Positions 1 through 8,132 of a stretch of DNA of 64,000 bases are shown here, in pieces. Where the stretch lies: NCBI GenBank assembly GCA_964579295.1, contig CAZOGK010000011.1, forward strand, positions 33,854-97,853, in the 5' to 3' direction. This DNA is from JAAYYY01 sp964579295 (GTDB taxonomy: Bacteria; Chloroflexota; Anaerolineae; Promineifilales; Promineifilaceae). Made by a program: the position numbers and the translations under genes. Position 1 is the first letter of the stretch, and every line of letters starts with the position of its first letter. Under the pieces are notes generated by a model. That model saw only the letters and a program-made list of their open reading frames with translations, had not been told where the DNA came from and ran no database searches.

Positions 1-1
1 C

Positions 2-712
2 GCTCTCGACGCCATGATCCCCCGTATTGGCGCGTCGATCACTACCTATGGCGTTGCGGTGGTGCGCCACCTGGAGCGCCAGGGGCTGCTGACCACGGCC
101 GCCGCCGACGGCATCCTCACCTCTCGCGATAAGCGGCGCAGCTGGCGTCTCATGGCCGCGGCCGACCTGCCCGTGCCGCGCACGGCCTCCGTTTCCAATC
201 AGATGGAGCTGACCAGGGCGGCCAAGCTGGTGAGCGGCCCGCCGCTGGTCATCAAGCTGCTGCAGGGCACGCAGGGCCGAGGCGTCATTCTGGCGCGCGA
301 TATGCCCACGGCGCGCGCCGTGCTCAACGTCCTGCAGCGACATGGCATAGGCGAAGTTCTCGTCCAGGAGTTTGTGGCCGAGGCGCAGGCGCGCGACTGG
401 CGTTTGCTGATCGTAGGCGGGCGCTGTGTCGCGGCGATGGAACGCCGGGCTGCGGCCGGCGAGTTCCGCGCGAATATCCACCGGGGCGCCCGCTCCCAGC
501 CGCTGGAAGTAGACGACTCCGTGGCGGCGCTGGCCATTCGCGCCGCAGCCCTGCACGAGCTGGGCGTCGCCGGGGTGGACATTATCCCTTCTGAGCGCGG
601 GCCATTGCTCCTGGAAGTCAACTCCTCGCCCGGGCTGGAGGGGATCGAGCAGACGACCGGGGTCAACGTGGCCGCGGCGACAATCGTTTATCTGGAGTCG
701 CTCTCCCGCTAG
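2..712 (+). CDS. rimK: RimK-type ATP-grasp ligase, 5' end cut by window
   Basis: The protein matches the C-terminal three quarters of RimK, the ATP-grasp ligase that adds glutamate to ribosomal protein S6 or makes related peptide bonds. The first visible residues (ALDAMIPRIG) correspond to an internal RimK motif (FDAVIPRIG). The frame is open to the window edge, so the internal ATG at 14 is not the start. Visible motifs are the ATP-binding VIKLLQGTQGRGV, the VQEF hinge, an ERR run and the metal-binding LLLEVNSSPGLEGIE near the C-terminus. The stop codon overlaps the stop of the convergent response-regulator gene through CTAG at 709-712, leaving no room for a terminator. The family is clear. 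The acceptor substrate cannot be read from the sequence. Confidence 0.9.
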   Translation, partial: ALDAMIPRIGASITTYGVAVVRHLERQGLLTTAAADGILTSRDKRRSWRLMAAADLPVPRTASVSNQMELTRAAKLVSGPPLVIKLLQGTQGRGVILARDMPTARAVLNVLQRHGIGEVLVQEFVAEAQARDWRLLIVGGRCVAAMERRAAAGEFRANIHRGARSQPLEVDDSVAALAIRAAALHELGVAGVDIIPSERGPLLLEVNSSPGLEGIEQTTGVNVAAATIVYLESLSR

Positions 713-1917
713 TTGGCCTCGTCGCCAAATTGCGGCGGCAGCAGCCCACGCTTGATAGCCTCTTCAAGCGACAGCCCTTCTCGCGGCCCGCTGCCGTGGT
801 TATCCACCATCTCCTCCCAGTAGGCATCGAGATCCACGTTTCCCGCCTCGGCCAGGTCGGCCGCGGTCAGGAGTTCGGCCAGCTCGCTGCTCACCTGCTC
901 CATTGCGCGCGCCTGCTCCTCGTCCGCGCCCGCAGCGGCGCTATCGGCGGCCGGCTCCTGCTGCTCATCCGGCTGCTCATCCACTGCTTCGATAGCCGCC
1001 GGCGGGCTGTCTGGCGGCGCTTCGGCTGCAGTTGTCGCCTCGCTTTCCGCGGCCGGGCCTGCATCCGCTTCAGGGGCAGCCTCGGCAGATGCTGCCACGG
1101 CGGGCAGCATCGTCTTCAGCTCGCTGATGGCGCGTTGGGCGAAGACCCAGATAGTGCCGATGCGCCCACGGCGCTCGCCCACGCTAAAGAGCAGCATGAC
1201 AAAGTAGCCCGTTCCCACGTTCGCCGTGTACAGGTCAAAGCGGCTGCCCGCCTGGTACTGGATCATCATCGGCTCGTCATTCTGCAGCGCGTCCCCCAGC
1301 TGAAATCCGGCGCGCATCGCGCGCGCGGCGAGCGGCGCCAGGCGTTCTGTCTGCGCGTCGAGCCCCTCGCCCAAGTGGAAGACGATGCGCCCGTCGTTGC
1401 CGATCAGCGCCACTTCAGCCGCCCCTGTATCGGTTCGCAACGCCTTCAGGCGCGCCCGGACGGCGTTGTCCACACTGACGGCCGATGTGACGGCTCCCAC
1501 GGGCTCGGCCGTCTCCATCTCCGCCCCTGCGGCCAGTTGCTCATCACGCAGCAGGGTCGTCTTCACCGCCGCCAGCAGTGCTTCCGTATTCAGCGGCTTC
1601 TGGAAATAACGGAAGACGCCGAGCTGCTCAGCCTCTTGCTTCCCCTGCGGCGAGGAATAGGCCGTAATCATAATGATCGGGGTTTCCGGGCGCAGCTGGC
1701 GCACGCGGCGCACCAGGTCAAAGCCGCTGATGCCTGGCAGGCGCACGTCGGTAATGAGCAAGTCGAAAGGCGTCCGGCGCAGCTCGAGGAATCCCTCCTC
1801 GGCGGAAGGGGCGCTGACGACGCGGCAGTCAGGATAGGCGATCGTCAGCATCGAGCGCAGGAACTCCAACATCTCAAAATGATCGTCAACGACCAGGATC
1901 TGCTTGCTGGTAGTCAT
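709..1917 (-). CDS. Response regulator with REC domain and Roadblock-like domain
   Basis: A 402-residue response regulator. The REC domain (about residues 5-125) has the acidic pair DD11-12, phospho-acceptor D57, T85 and K107. There is no DNA-binding output domain. Residues 150-270 look like a Roadblock/LC7 fold, which in bacteria usually partners small GTPases or polarity switches. An Ala/Glu/Pro-rich linker and a short acidic tail with an amphipathic segment follow. The frame extends upstream to 1998, but the ATG at 1917 starts directly before the REC domain. A TTGACA/TTATTC promoter lies at 2086-2114. No histidine kinase is adjacent. The Roadblock assignment is moderate and the REC assignment is secure. 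Confidence 0.85.
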   Translation of the reverse strand: MTTSKQILVVDDHFEMLEFLRSMLTIAYPDCRVVSAPSAEEGFLELRRTPFDLLITDVRLPGISGFDLVRRVRQLRPETPIIMITAYSSPQGKQEAEQLGVFRYFQKPLNTEALLAAVKTTLLRDEQLAAGAEMETAEPVGAVTSAVSVDNAVRARLKALRTDTGAAEVALIGNDGRIVFHLGEGLDAQTERLAPLAARAMRAGFQLGDALQNDEPMMIQYQAGSRFDLYTANVGTGYFVMLLFSVGERRGRIGTIWVFAQRAISELKTMLPAVAASAEAAPEADAGPAAESEATTAAEAPPDSPPAAIEAVDEQPDEQQEPAADSAAAGADEEQARAMEQVSSELAELLTAADLAEAGNVDLDAYWEEMVDNHGSGPREGLSLEEAIKRGLLPPQFGDEAN

Positions 1918-2085
1918 GCTGTTCCCCAATTGGCGGCGCCGCTCAACTCCGGCGCCCAACGACTGCCCATTATACGAGCCCTGCATCACGCCTGCCATAA
2001 AGCGCCGCTCGGCGGTCTGCGAAGAGGGCGCCGGCCGGAGCGCGGCTACCCTGATCGCTCATGCAGGCAGGGATGATGCTCGTCA

Positions 2086-2114
2086 GAATAACGGGCGCGC
2101 TCCGTTCTTGTCAA
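2086..2114 (-). promoter_or_regulatory. Sigma70-type promoter for the response regulator
   Basis: Read on the minus strand there is a perfect -35 TTGACA (2109-2114), a 17-base spacer and a -10 TTATTC (2086-2091). This leaves a leader of about 160 bases before the ATG at 1917. It suggests that the regulator is transcribed separately from the ABC ATPase gene upstream of it. Confidence 0.5.
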
Positions 2115-2136
2115 GTCATTCGCCGGGCCGCCGGCC

Positions 2137-3240
2137 TCAGATGATGTTAATCCCCTGCTCCTCGTAGGGCACAGCAGGGTTGATCTTACTGGCCCCCGGC
2201 TCGCCCATCTCCACCAGCCAGCAGGCCACGAAATGCCCATCGCCATAATCCTTAAGTGGCGGCTCTTCGGCCACACAGCGGTCGAAGGCCAGCGGGCAGC
2301 GGGTGTGGAAGCGGCAGCCGGATGGTGGGTTGAGCGGGCTGGGTACATCGCCTTCCAGGATGATCCGCTGCCGTTTCGCCGTGGGATCGGGAACGGGAAT
2401 CGCCGACATCAGCGCCTGCGTATACGGGTGCAGCGGGTTGCGATACAGCTCATCCCGGTCAGCCACCTCCGCCATTTTGCCCAGATACATGACGCCCACC
2501 CGGTCGCTGAAATGCTCGACGACGCTCAGGTTATGGGCAATAAAGAGATAAGTTAGCCCAAAATCCTGCTGCAGCTCGCGCAGAATGCTCAGCACCTGCG
2601 CCTGAATCGAGACATCCAGCGCGGACACGGGCTCATCGCAGACAATGAACTTCGGGCGCAGGGCCAGCGCGCGGGCGATGCCAATGCGCTGCCGCTGCCC
2701 GCCAGAGAATTCGTGCGGGTAGCGCCGCGCGTGTTCGGCGCGCAGGCCCACCCGCGACAGCATTTCCGTGACGATCTCATAGCGCTCCTGGCCGTTCTTG
2801 CGCGTGTGCACGCGCAGCCCCTCGGCAATACTCTCGCCAACCGGCATACGCGGGTCCAGCGAGGAGTAGGGGTCCTGGAAGATCATCTGCATCTCTGAAC
2901 GACTTTGCTTCAGCTCCCCGGCGCCGAGATCAAAGATGTTCTTGCCGTCAAAGATCACTTCGCCAGAGGTCGCCGGCACCAGCCTCAATATGGTGCGCCC
3001 TACCGTCGTCTTACCGCAACCCGACTCGCCGACCAGGCCGAAGGTTTCACCCTCGTAGATGTGGAAGCTGACATCGTCCACCGCTTTGACATAGGCCTGC
3101 ACCCGCTGCAGGAGGCCGGCGCGGACCGGGAAATACTTCACGAGATTGTTGACCTCGACCAGAACGCGCTCTTTCTTGCCCCGGCGTGCGGTTCCGCCCG
3201 ACTTATTCCCGTTTATCTGTGCTGCGCCGTTTTCATCCAT
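2137..3240 (-). CDS. Oligopeptide ABC transporter ATP-binding protein (OppF type)
   Basis: A 367-residue cytoplasmic ATPase of the OppF/DppF family, energising peptide import. Motifs are Walker A (GLVGESGCGKTT), Q-loop (MIFQDPYSSLDPRM), ABC signature (LSGGQRQR), Walker B (CDEPVSALDVS) and H-loop (IAHN). The C-terminal oligopeptide-transporter domain carries the PPSGCRFHTRCP cysteine motif. The ATG at 3240 is preceded by AGGAG. A TTG one codon upstream is the only alternative. It is the last gene of the peptide operon, 52 bases after its OppD-type partner. Together they form a second ATPase pair without permeases of its own. Confidence 0.92.
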   Translation of the reverse strand: MDENGAAQINGNKSGGTARRGKKERVLVEVNNLVKYFPVRAGLLQRVQAYVKAVDDVSFHIYEGETFGLVGESGCGKTTVGRTILRLVPATSGEVIFDGKNIFDLGAGELKQSRSEMQMIFQDPYSSLDPRMPVGESIAEGLRVHTRKNGQERYEIVTEMLSRVGLRAEHARRYPHEFSGGQRQRIGIARALALRPKFIVCDEPVSALDVSIQAQVLSILRELQQDFGLTYLFIAHNLSVVEHFSDRVGVMYLGKMAEVADRDELYRNPLHPYTQALMSAIPVPDPTAKRQRIILEGDVPSPLNPPSGCRFHTRCPLAFDRCVAEEPPLKDYGDGHFVACWLVEMGEPGASKINPAVPYEEQGINII

Positions 3241-3292
3241 CAAGCATTGTCTCCTGTGGCCGCATCAGGCTGGCCCGCTCTACGGCGACGGG

Positions 3293-4282
3293 TCATTCAT
3301 AGAGCCAGCAGCGCACAAAATGGTTGGGCTTGACCTCAACCAGCTCCGGCTCCTGCTGCGTGCAGATTTCCAGGTCGTGCTCGACGCGCGGCAGGCAGCG
3401 CGGCGCGAACTTGCAGCCCGGCGGCAGATCGACCAGGTTGGGCACCGAGCCCGGTATCGCCACCAGCTCCTTGTCCGCCTCCCCCAGCACCGGCGTCGAG
3501 CCAATCAGCGCCTGGGTATAGGGGTGCTTGGGCTCCTGGAAGAGGGAATATACGTCCGCCTCTTCGACAATGCGCCCGGCATACATTACGTCCACGCGGT
3601 CGCACATCTCGGCGACAACGCCCAGGTCATGCGTAATCAGAATGATGGAGGTCTCCATGCGTGAGCCAAGATTGCGCATCAGGTCTAGAATCTGCGCCTG
3701 GATAGTCACGTCCAGGGCCGTCGTCGGCTCGTCGGCAATCAGCAGCTCTGGCGTGCAGGCCAGCGCCATGGCGATCATCACCCGCTGCGCCATCCCGCCC
3801 GACAACTCGTGCGGAAAAGAGCGCGCCCGCGACTCTGGCTCCGGGATACCGACCATGTTTAGCAGCTCGACGGCTCTCTCTTCCCTGGTTGCCTTGCTCA
3901 CGTCCTGGTGAATCTGCAGCACCTCGGCCAGCTGGTCGCCAATCCTGAAAACAGGGTTGAGACAGCTTGTCGGCTGCTGGAAAATCATAGAGATGCGGTT
4001 GCCGCGCACCTGGACCATTTCCGACTCTGGCTTCGTTAGCAGGTCCTGGTCGTCGAAGATGATCTCGCCGGCGACGATCTCTCCCGGCTGCCCGATTAAT
4101 CGCATCACCGAAAGCGACGTCACACTCTTGCCGCAACCCGATTCCCCGACCAGCCCCAGCACTTCGCCGCGCCGCACGGTAAAATCGACGCCGTCCACGG
4201 CGCGCACCACCCCCGATTCGGTGAAGAAATGTGTCTTCAGCCCCCGCACTTCAAGCAGGTTATCGTTGCTACTTACGGGCAC
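3293..4282 (-). CDS. Oligopeptide ABC transporter ATP-binding protein (OppD type), second pair
   Basis: A 329-residue OppD/DppD ATPase. It has Walker A (GLVGESGCGKSV), Q-loop region (MIFQQPTSCLNPVF), signature LSGGMAQR, Walker B (LLIADEPTTALD) and the C-terminal PPGCKFAPRCL cysteine motif. I chose the GTG at 4282 because it sits about eight bases after AGGAAGAGGAAC. The frame runs up to a TTG at 4312, which lacks a comparable site. A possible promoter of its own lies at 4346-4374. This could allow the second ATPase pair to be made separately from the first, either for the same permeases or for another transporter. That pairing is inference. Confidence 0.92.
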   Translation of the reverse strand: MPVSSNDNLLEVRGLKTHFFTESGVVRAVDGVDFTVRRGEVLGLVGESGCGKSVTSLSVMRLIGQPGEIVAGEIIFDDQDLLTKPESEMVQVRGNRISMIFQQPTSCLNPVFRIGDQLAEVLQIHQDVSKATREERAVELLNMVGIPEPESRARSFPHELSGGMAQRVMIAMALACTPELLIADEPTTALDVTIQAQILDLMRNLGSRMETSIILITHDLGVVAEMCDRVDVMYAGRIVEEADVYSLFQEPKHPYTQALIGSTPVLGEADKELVAIPGSVPNLVDLPPGCKFAPRCLPRVEHDLEICTQQEPELVEVKPNHFVRCWLYE

Positions 4283-4345
4283 GTTCCTCTTCCTTAAGTT
4301 CTGGCAGGCCAACCGGCAGGGTATGACATGGCCGCACCGCGTCCA

Positions 4346-4374
4346 AATCTACCGGAGTCAGGTCAGTGATGCAA
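4346..4374 (-). promoter_or_regulatory. Possible internal promoter for the second ATPase pair
   Basis: On the minus strand TTGCAT (4369-4374) and TAGATT (4346-4351) are separated by 17 bases, inside the 209-base gap between the small membrane protein gene and the second OppD gene. The match is fair, not strong. Confidence 0.35.
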
Positions 4375-4456
4375 TACAGGCGCAGGCGGCGTCCGGTTCC
4401 CTCTCACCGGCGCGCCCGATGGATGGTCTGGCGACAGACAAGCGGCCCCTATGCCA

Positions 4457-4500
4457 GGAGCTTACTCCCAAGGAGCTTACTCCCAAGGAGCTTACTCCCA
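4457..4500. repeat. Three tandem 15-bp units at a stop codon
   Basis: The unit GGAGCTTACTCCCAA is repeated almost three times, with a single change at the last base. On the minus strand each copy reads GGGAGTAAG, so each carries a TAA. Because the unit is five codons long, every TAA is in frame with the small membrane protein ending at 4492. The array looks like a slippage or minisatellite product. Confidence 0.8.
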
Positions 4501-4707
4501 GGGATCGCGCCGCTTTTGGCGGCGGATGTGGGAGTAGGAAAAGGCGCCGAGGAGCCCGAGGAACAGCCCGACTACCGAAGCTCCATACGAGAAGAAGCTC
4601 AAAAAGAACGTCGTTTGAATGACGTCTATGATCATGAGAAATGGCAGGCAGGCGCCCAGGACAAGTCCAACCAGGCCGATGACCATCAGCCTGACAGGTC
4701 TATCCAT
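4492..4707 (-). CDS. Small two-helix membrane protein
   Basis: A 71-residue protein of unknown function with two predicted transmembrane helices (about residues 6-30 and 38-60) and a basic, charged tail (RRQKRRDPWE). The ATG at 4707 lies inside the end of the upstream ATPase gene (stop at 4700), so translation is probably coupled. An upstream TTG at 4728 is a weaker choice. Its position between two ATPase pairs suggests an accessory subunit of the peptide transporter, but no homology supports this. The coding end is built into the 15-bp tandem repeat. Confidence 0.65.
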   Translation of the reverse strand: MDRPVRLMVIGLVGLVLGACLPFLMIIDVIQTTFFLSFFSYGASVVGLFLGLLGAFSYSHIRRQKRRDPWE

Positions 4708-5809
4708 TTGACGCGCGTTCCCGGTCAAGGTCTGGGTCGTAGAGCCAGCACTTGACCCGGTGCTCCGGACTCACCACGAAGTCGGGCGGCACCTTCACGT
4801 CGCAGATACCGGGCATGAATTCCGGACAGCGCGGGTGGAAGCGGCAGCCGCTTGGCGGGTTGACCAGACTCGGCGGCTCGCCCCGGGGCACTTCGCGCAT
4901 CACCAGCGCATTGTCGGCGTTCGGGTCAGAAGAAGCTTCCAGCAGCGCCAGCGTGTACGGGTGCTTCGGAGCCTCCAGCAGGTCGCTCATGCGCGCGAAC
5001 TCGACAATCTCGCCGGCATACATGACGAAGATATATTCCGAGAAGTAACGCACCGTGGAGAGATCGTGCGTGATATAAATCACCGCCAGATTATGGCTTT
5101 CCTGCAGCTTGCGCAGCAGGCGCAGAATCTCGACGCGCACCGAGGCGTCCAGCATAGAAACCGGCTCGTCGGCAACCAGCAGCTTGGGGTCCATAATCAT
5201 GGCGCGCGCAATCACTACGCGCTGCTGCTGGCCGCCGCTCAGCATATGCGGGTACTTGGGCAGTACCTCTTCCACCGGCGTCAGCTTCACCTCTTCCAGG
5301 ATCTTATGGATGCGCCGTATGCGCTCATTCTTATCGCTCACGCCATTGATAATCAACGGCTCTTCCAGAATCCGCTGCACCGGCATGAAAGGCGGCAGCG
5401 CCCCAAACGGGTCCTGCTGCACATAGCCGATCTTGGCCCGGTACTGGCGCAGCTGCTCCCCTTTCGTCTGGCTGAGCGACGTGTCGTCAAAAATGACGTC
5501 ACCTTTCGTCGGCCAGTTCAGGCCCATAATGGCCTTCATCAGGCTCGACTTGCCGCAGCCGCTTTCGCCAACACAGGCAATTGCCTCGCCCTGCTTCAGC
5601 TCAAAATTGACGCCGTCGACGGCCCGCACGTACCCCGCGTGGCCGAAACCAAAGCGCTTCAGCTCGTACCAGATGTGGAGATCTTGTATATGGAGCAATG
5701 GCTGACCATTGGCCGACACCGGGATGCTCAGGTCATGTTCAATATCAATGTCAGTCATCGGGGCGGTTGTCTCGTCTGTTGTTGTCATGGCGTCATCATC
5801 TCTATACAT
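4700..5809 (-). CDS. Oligopeptide ABC transporter ATP-binding protein (OppF type), first pair
   Basis: A 369-residue OppF/DppF ATPase. After a variable N-terminus of about 35 residues it has Walker A (CVGESGCGKSS), Q-loop (YVQQDPFGALPPFM), signature LSGGQQQR, Walker B (LLVADEPVSMLDAS) and the C-terminal PPSGCRFHPRCP cysteine motif. The ATG at 5809 overlaps the stop of the OppD-type gene before it (5802), the usual coupling of such pairs. An in-frame ATG at 5788 is possible. It works with the permeases encoded at 6771-9295. Confidence 0.92.
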   Translation of the reverse strand: MYRDDDAMTTTDETTAPMTDIDIEHDLSIPVSANGQPLLHIQDLHIWYELKRFGFGHAGYVRAVDGVNFELKQGEAIACVGESGCGKSSLMKAIMGLNWPTKGDVIFDDTSLSQTKGEQLRQYRAKIGYVQQDPFGALPPFMPVQRILEEPLIINGVSDKNERIRRIHKILEEVKLTPVEEVLPKYPHMLSGGQQQRVVIARAMIMDPKLLVADEPVSMLDASVRVEILRLLRKLQESHNLAVIYITHDLSTVRYFSEYIFVMYAGEIVEFARMSDLLEAPKHPYTLALLEASSDPNADNALVMREVPRGEPPSLVNPPSGCRFHPRCPEFMPGICDVKVPPDFVVSPEHRVKCWLYDPDLDRERASNG

Positions 5810-6767
5810 AGAGCCAGCACTTCACCTGCCGGTCACCTTCACGGGTAATCATCGGCGGCTCCTCGTCACAACGTTCAAAGCGGGCCGGGCAGCGGTCCTT
5901 GAAGCGGCAGCCGGTCGGTGGGTTCAGCAGGCTCGGCGGCTGCCCGGCAATGAACTCTGGCTCCACCGTCTCACGCAGGCGCGGCACGCTGGCCAGCAGC
6001 GCGCCCGAATAGGGATGCAGCGGCTTGGCGAAGAAGCGCCGCGCATCGCTGCGCTCCACAATCTGGCCCGCATACATCACGGCGATGTTGTCGGCCAGCT
6101 CGCTGGAAGTGGCGATGTCATGCGTAATCAGAATGAAACTTGTCTCCAGCTCTTGCTTCATCCGCTTCATCAGATTCATGATGTTCGCCTGGGTCAGCAC
6201 GTCCAGCGCCGAGGTTGGCTCGTCGAGAATGACCAGGTCCGGCAGCGTCACCAGAGACATAGCCAGCGCGGCACGCTGGCGCATACCGCCGCTCAGCTCA
6301 AAGGCATAGCGGTGCAGGAAGTCGACGGGCACGCCCACATGCTCGAACATGCGCATCGCGCTTTTCATCGCTTCTTCTTCACTCATGCCCATGTGGATGA
6401 TGGCCGGCTCGGCCACCTGCTGCCCGATGCGGATCACTGGGTTGAGCGCGTTCATCGCCGCCTGCGGCACCATCGAGATGCGCTTCCAGCGGACCTCTTT
6501 GCGGTAGGTCTCGTCGTCCAGCCTCATAATGTTGTCGTCATGAAGCCAGATTTCACCATCGTAAACGGCCACGTTACGCGGTAGCAGGCGCAGAATCGCC
6601 TTAGCCAGCGAGCTCTTACCACAGCCCGACTCCCCAATAATGACCGTCGCTTCGTTGCGCGCCAGATCAAAATCGACGCCATCGACAGCCTGTACTAGAC
6701 CTCTTTGTGTCTGAAAGTACAGCCGCAGATTGTGCACTCTCAGGATAGTATCGTTGGCCTGCTTCAT
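5802..6767 (-). CDS. Oligopeptide ABC transporter ATP-binding protein (OppD type), first pair
   Basis: A 321-residue OppD/DppD ATPase. It has Walker A (IIGESGCGKSS), the Q-loop segment (MVPQAAMNALNPVI, typical of DppD), signature LSGGMRQR, Walker B (LVILDEPTSALD), H-loop (ITHD) and the C-terminal PPTGCRFKDRCP motif. It starts with ATG three bases after the permease gene stops and overlaps the next ATPase by eight bases, so it lies in one tight operon with both. Confidence 0.93.
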   Translation of the reverse strand: MKQANDTILRVHNLRLYFQTQRGLVQAVDGVDFDLARNEATVIIGESGCGKSSLAKAILRLLPRNVAVYDGEIWLHDDNIMRLDDETYRKEVRWKRISMVPQAAMNALNPVIRIGQQVAEPAIIHMGMSEEEAMKSAMRMFEHVGVPVDFLHRYAFELSGGMRQRAALAMSLVTLPDLVILDEPTSALDVLTQANIMNLMKRMKQELETSFILITHDIATSSELADNIAVMYAGQIVERSDARRFFAKPLHPYSGALLASVPRLRETVEPEFIAGQPPSLLNPPTGCRFKDRCPARFERCDEEPPMITREGDRQVKCWLYV

Positions 6768-6770
6768 TAG

Positions 6771-8132
6771 CTATATTTCCCGTAGTCTGGGGTTGAAGAC
6801 GCGGTCAAGGGCGAAGCCGACCATGGCAAACGCCAGCCCGGCGACCATCAGCAGCACAGACGGCTGCAGAATCCAGTAGTAGAAGCCGTTGAACAACGCG
6901 CCCTGAGTGTTGGCGTCGTTAATCAGCTTGCCCCAGGTAGGCAGAATGGGGTCGCCCAGTCCCAGCACGGCCAGCGAGGCCTCCAGGAAGACAAAGGACG
7001 GCACCAGGGTCACAATCTGCGGGATGATCAGGGGCAGGATGCGCGGGATCAGGTAGCGGAAGATAATGCGCATGTTGCTGGCCCCGTAGGCGCGGGCGGC
7101 GTCGATGTATGGCAGCTCGCGCACCTGCAGGAAGATGGCCCGGTAGCTCTTAATCGCCAGCCCAAAGATACTCAAGACAATGACCAGACCGAGCATGGTC
7201 CAGATACTTCGGTCGTAAAGAGTGCCGACCATAATCAGCAGCGGCAGCAGCGGCAAAATGGCACTGACCTCGGTAATACGCTGAATGACAGCGTCCACCC
7301 AGCCGCCAAACCATACGCCGATAGCGGCGATACTCATGGTCGTAATGGTAGTGCCCACGGCAGCCAGCAGGCCAAACGCCATCGCCAGCGGCGTGCCCCA
7401 GAGCAGCGCTATCGTAAGGTCGCGCCGCCGGTGATCAGTACCCGCCCAGCCGTGAAGCTGCCCATAGCTGACATAGGTCAGGTCGACCTCGGACTGCGGC
7501 TCAAAGAGGAGCACGGCAGCCTCCAGGCGATAGGTGCCTTTCAGGACCTGCAGCCCCTCCTGCTCCGGGTCGTCCAGCAGCCCCTGACTTGGCCTTACCC
7601 CGGCAATGCCTGTCTCCCGCTCCAGCCGGCGCTGCAGCCGGCTGTCCTGGTCAAAGCGAAATGAGCCGCTGCGGGGCGGCGTATATTCGCCGGCGCGCAG
7701 CTCGCGCCCATCAGGCGTGTACCAGGTCATTTCCACAAACGGCTGCTTTTCCGTGTAACGCGCCGTCGAAAACAGAATCATTTCCGGCGGAAAAGCGTCA
7801 TACGGGTAGTCAAACTCGAAGACGTAGAGCTCCTCACGCGTGTCGGCCGATAGCTCCTCGACGACGACATCGCCGTCCCCTTCCGCCGTGTTAAAGATAA
7901 TGGTCGTCGACAGGTCCTCGCTCGTAAACCAGTTGCGCCATTTCGGCGCGGCGTTGCGCGGATTGTACTGCCATTGAGCATCGCCACCGCGCCAGAGCCG
8001 GATCGCCTCGTTGTAAGGAATGATCAGCGGCGTGATGATCGAGACGATGAGCAGCAGGCCAATGATGATCAGGCCGACGACGGCCGACCGGTATTTGGTT
8101 ACCTGAGATAGGCGTGCCCAAATCGTCTTCAT
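6771..8132 (-). CDS. Peptide ABC transporter permease (OppC/DppC type) with large extracytoplasmic insert
   Basis: A 453-residue permease. The C-terminal 230 residues are a standard OppC core with five helices and the ATPase-contacting EAA loop (YIDAARAYGASNMRIIFRYL). The usual length is about 300. Here roughly 180 soluble residues lie between the first helix (residues 18-38) and the GTDxxxRD motif that normally follows it closely. The insert is rich in Trp, Tyr and acidic residues and should face outside. It could contact the unusual binding protein; this is inference. The gene overlaps the OppB-type gene by four bases. Confidence 0.9.
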   Translation of the reverse strand: MKTIWARLSQVTKYRSAVVGLIIIGLLLIVSIITPLIIPYNEAIRLWRGGDAQWQYNPRNAAPKWRNWFTSEDLSTTIIFNTAEGDGDVVVEELSADTREELYVFEFDYPYDAFPPEMILFSTARYTEKQPFVEMTWYTPDGRELRAGEYTPPRSGSFRFDQDSRLQRRLERETGIAGVRPSQGLLDDPEQEGLQVLKGTYRLEAAVLLFEPQSEVDLTYVSYGQLHGWAGTDHRRRDLTIALLWGTPLAMAFGLLAAVGTTITTMSIAAIGVWFGGWVDAVIQRITEVSAILPLLPLLIMVGTLYDRSIWTMLGLVIVLSIFGLAIKSYRAIFLQVRELPYIDAARAYGASNMRIIFRYLIPRILPLIIPQIVTLVPSFVFLEASLAVLGLGDPILPTWGKLINDANTQGALFNGFYYWILQPSVLLMVAGLAFAMVGFALDRVFNPRLREI

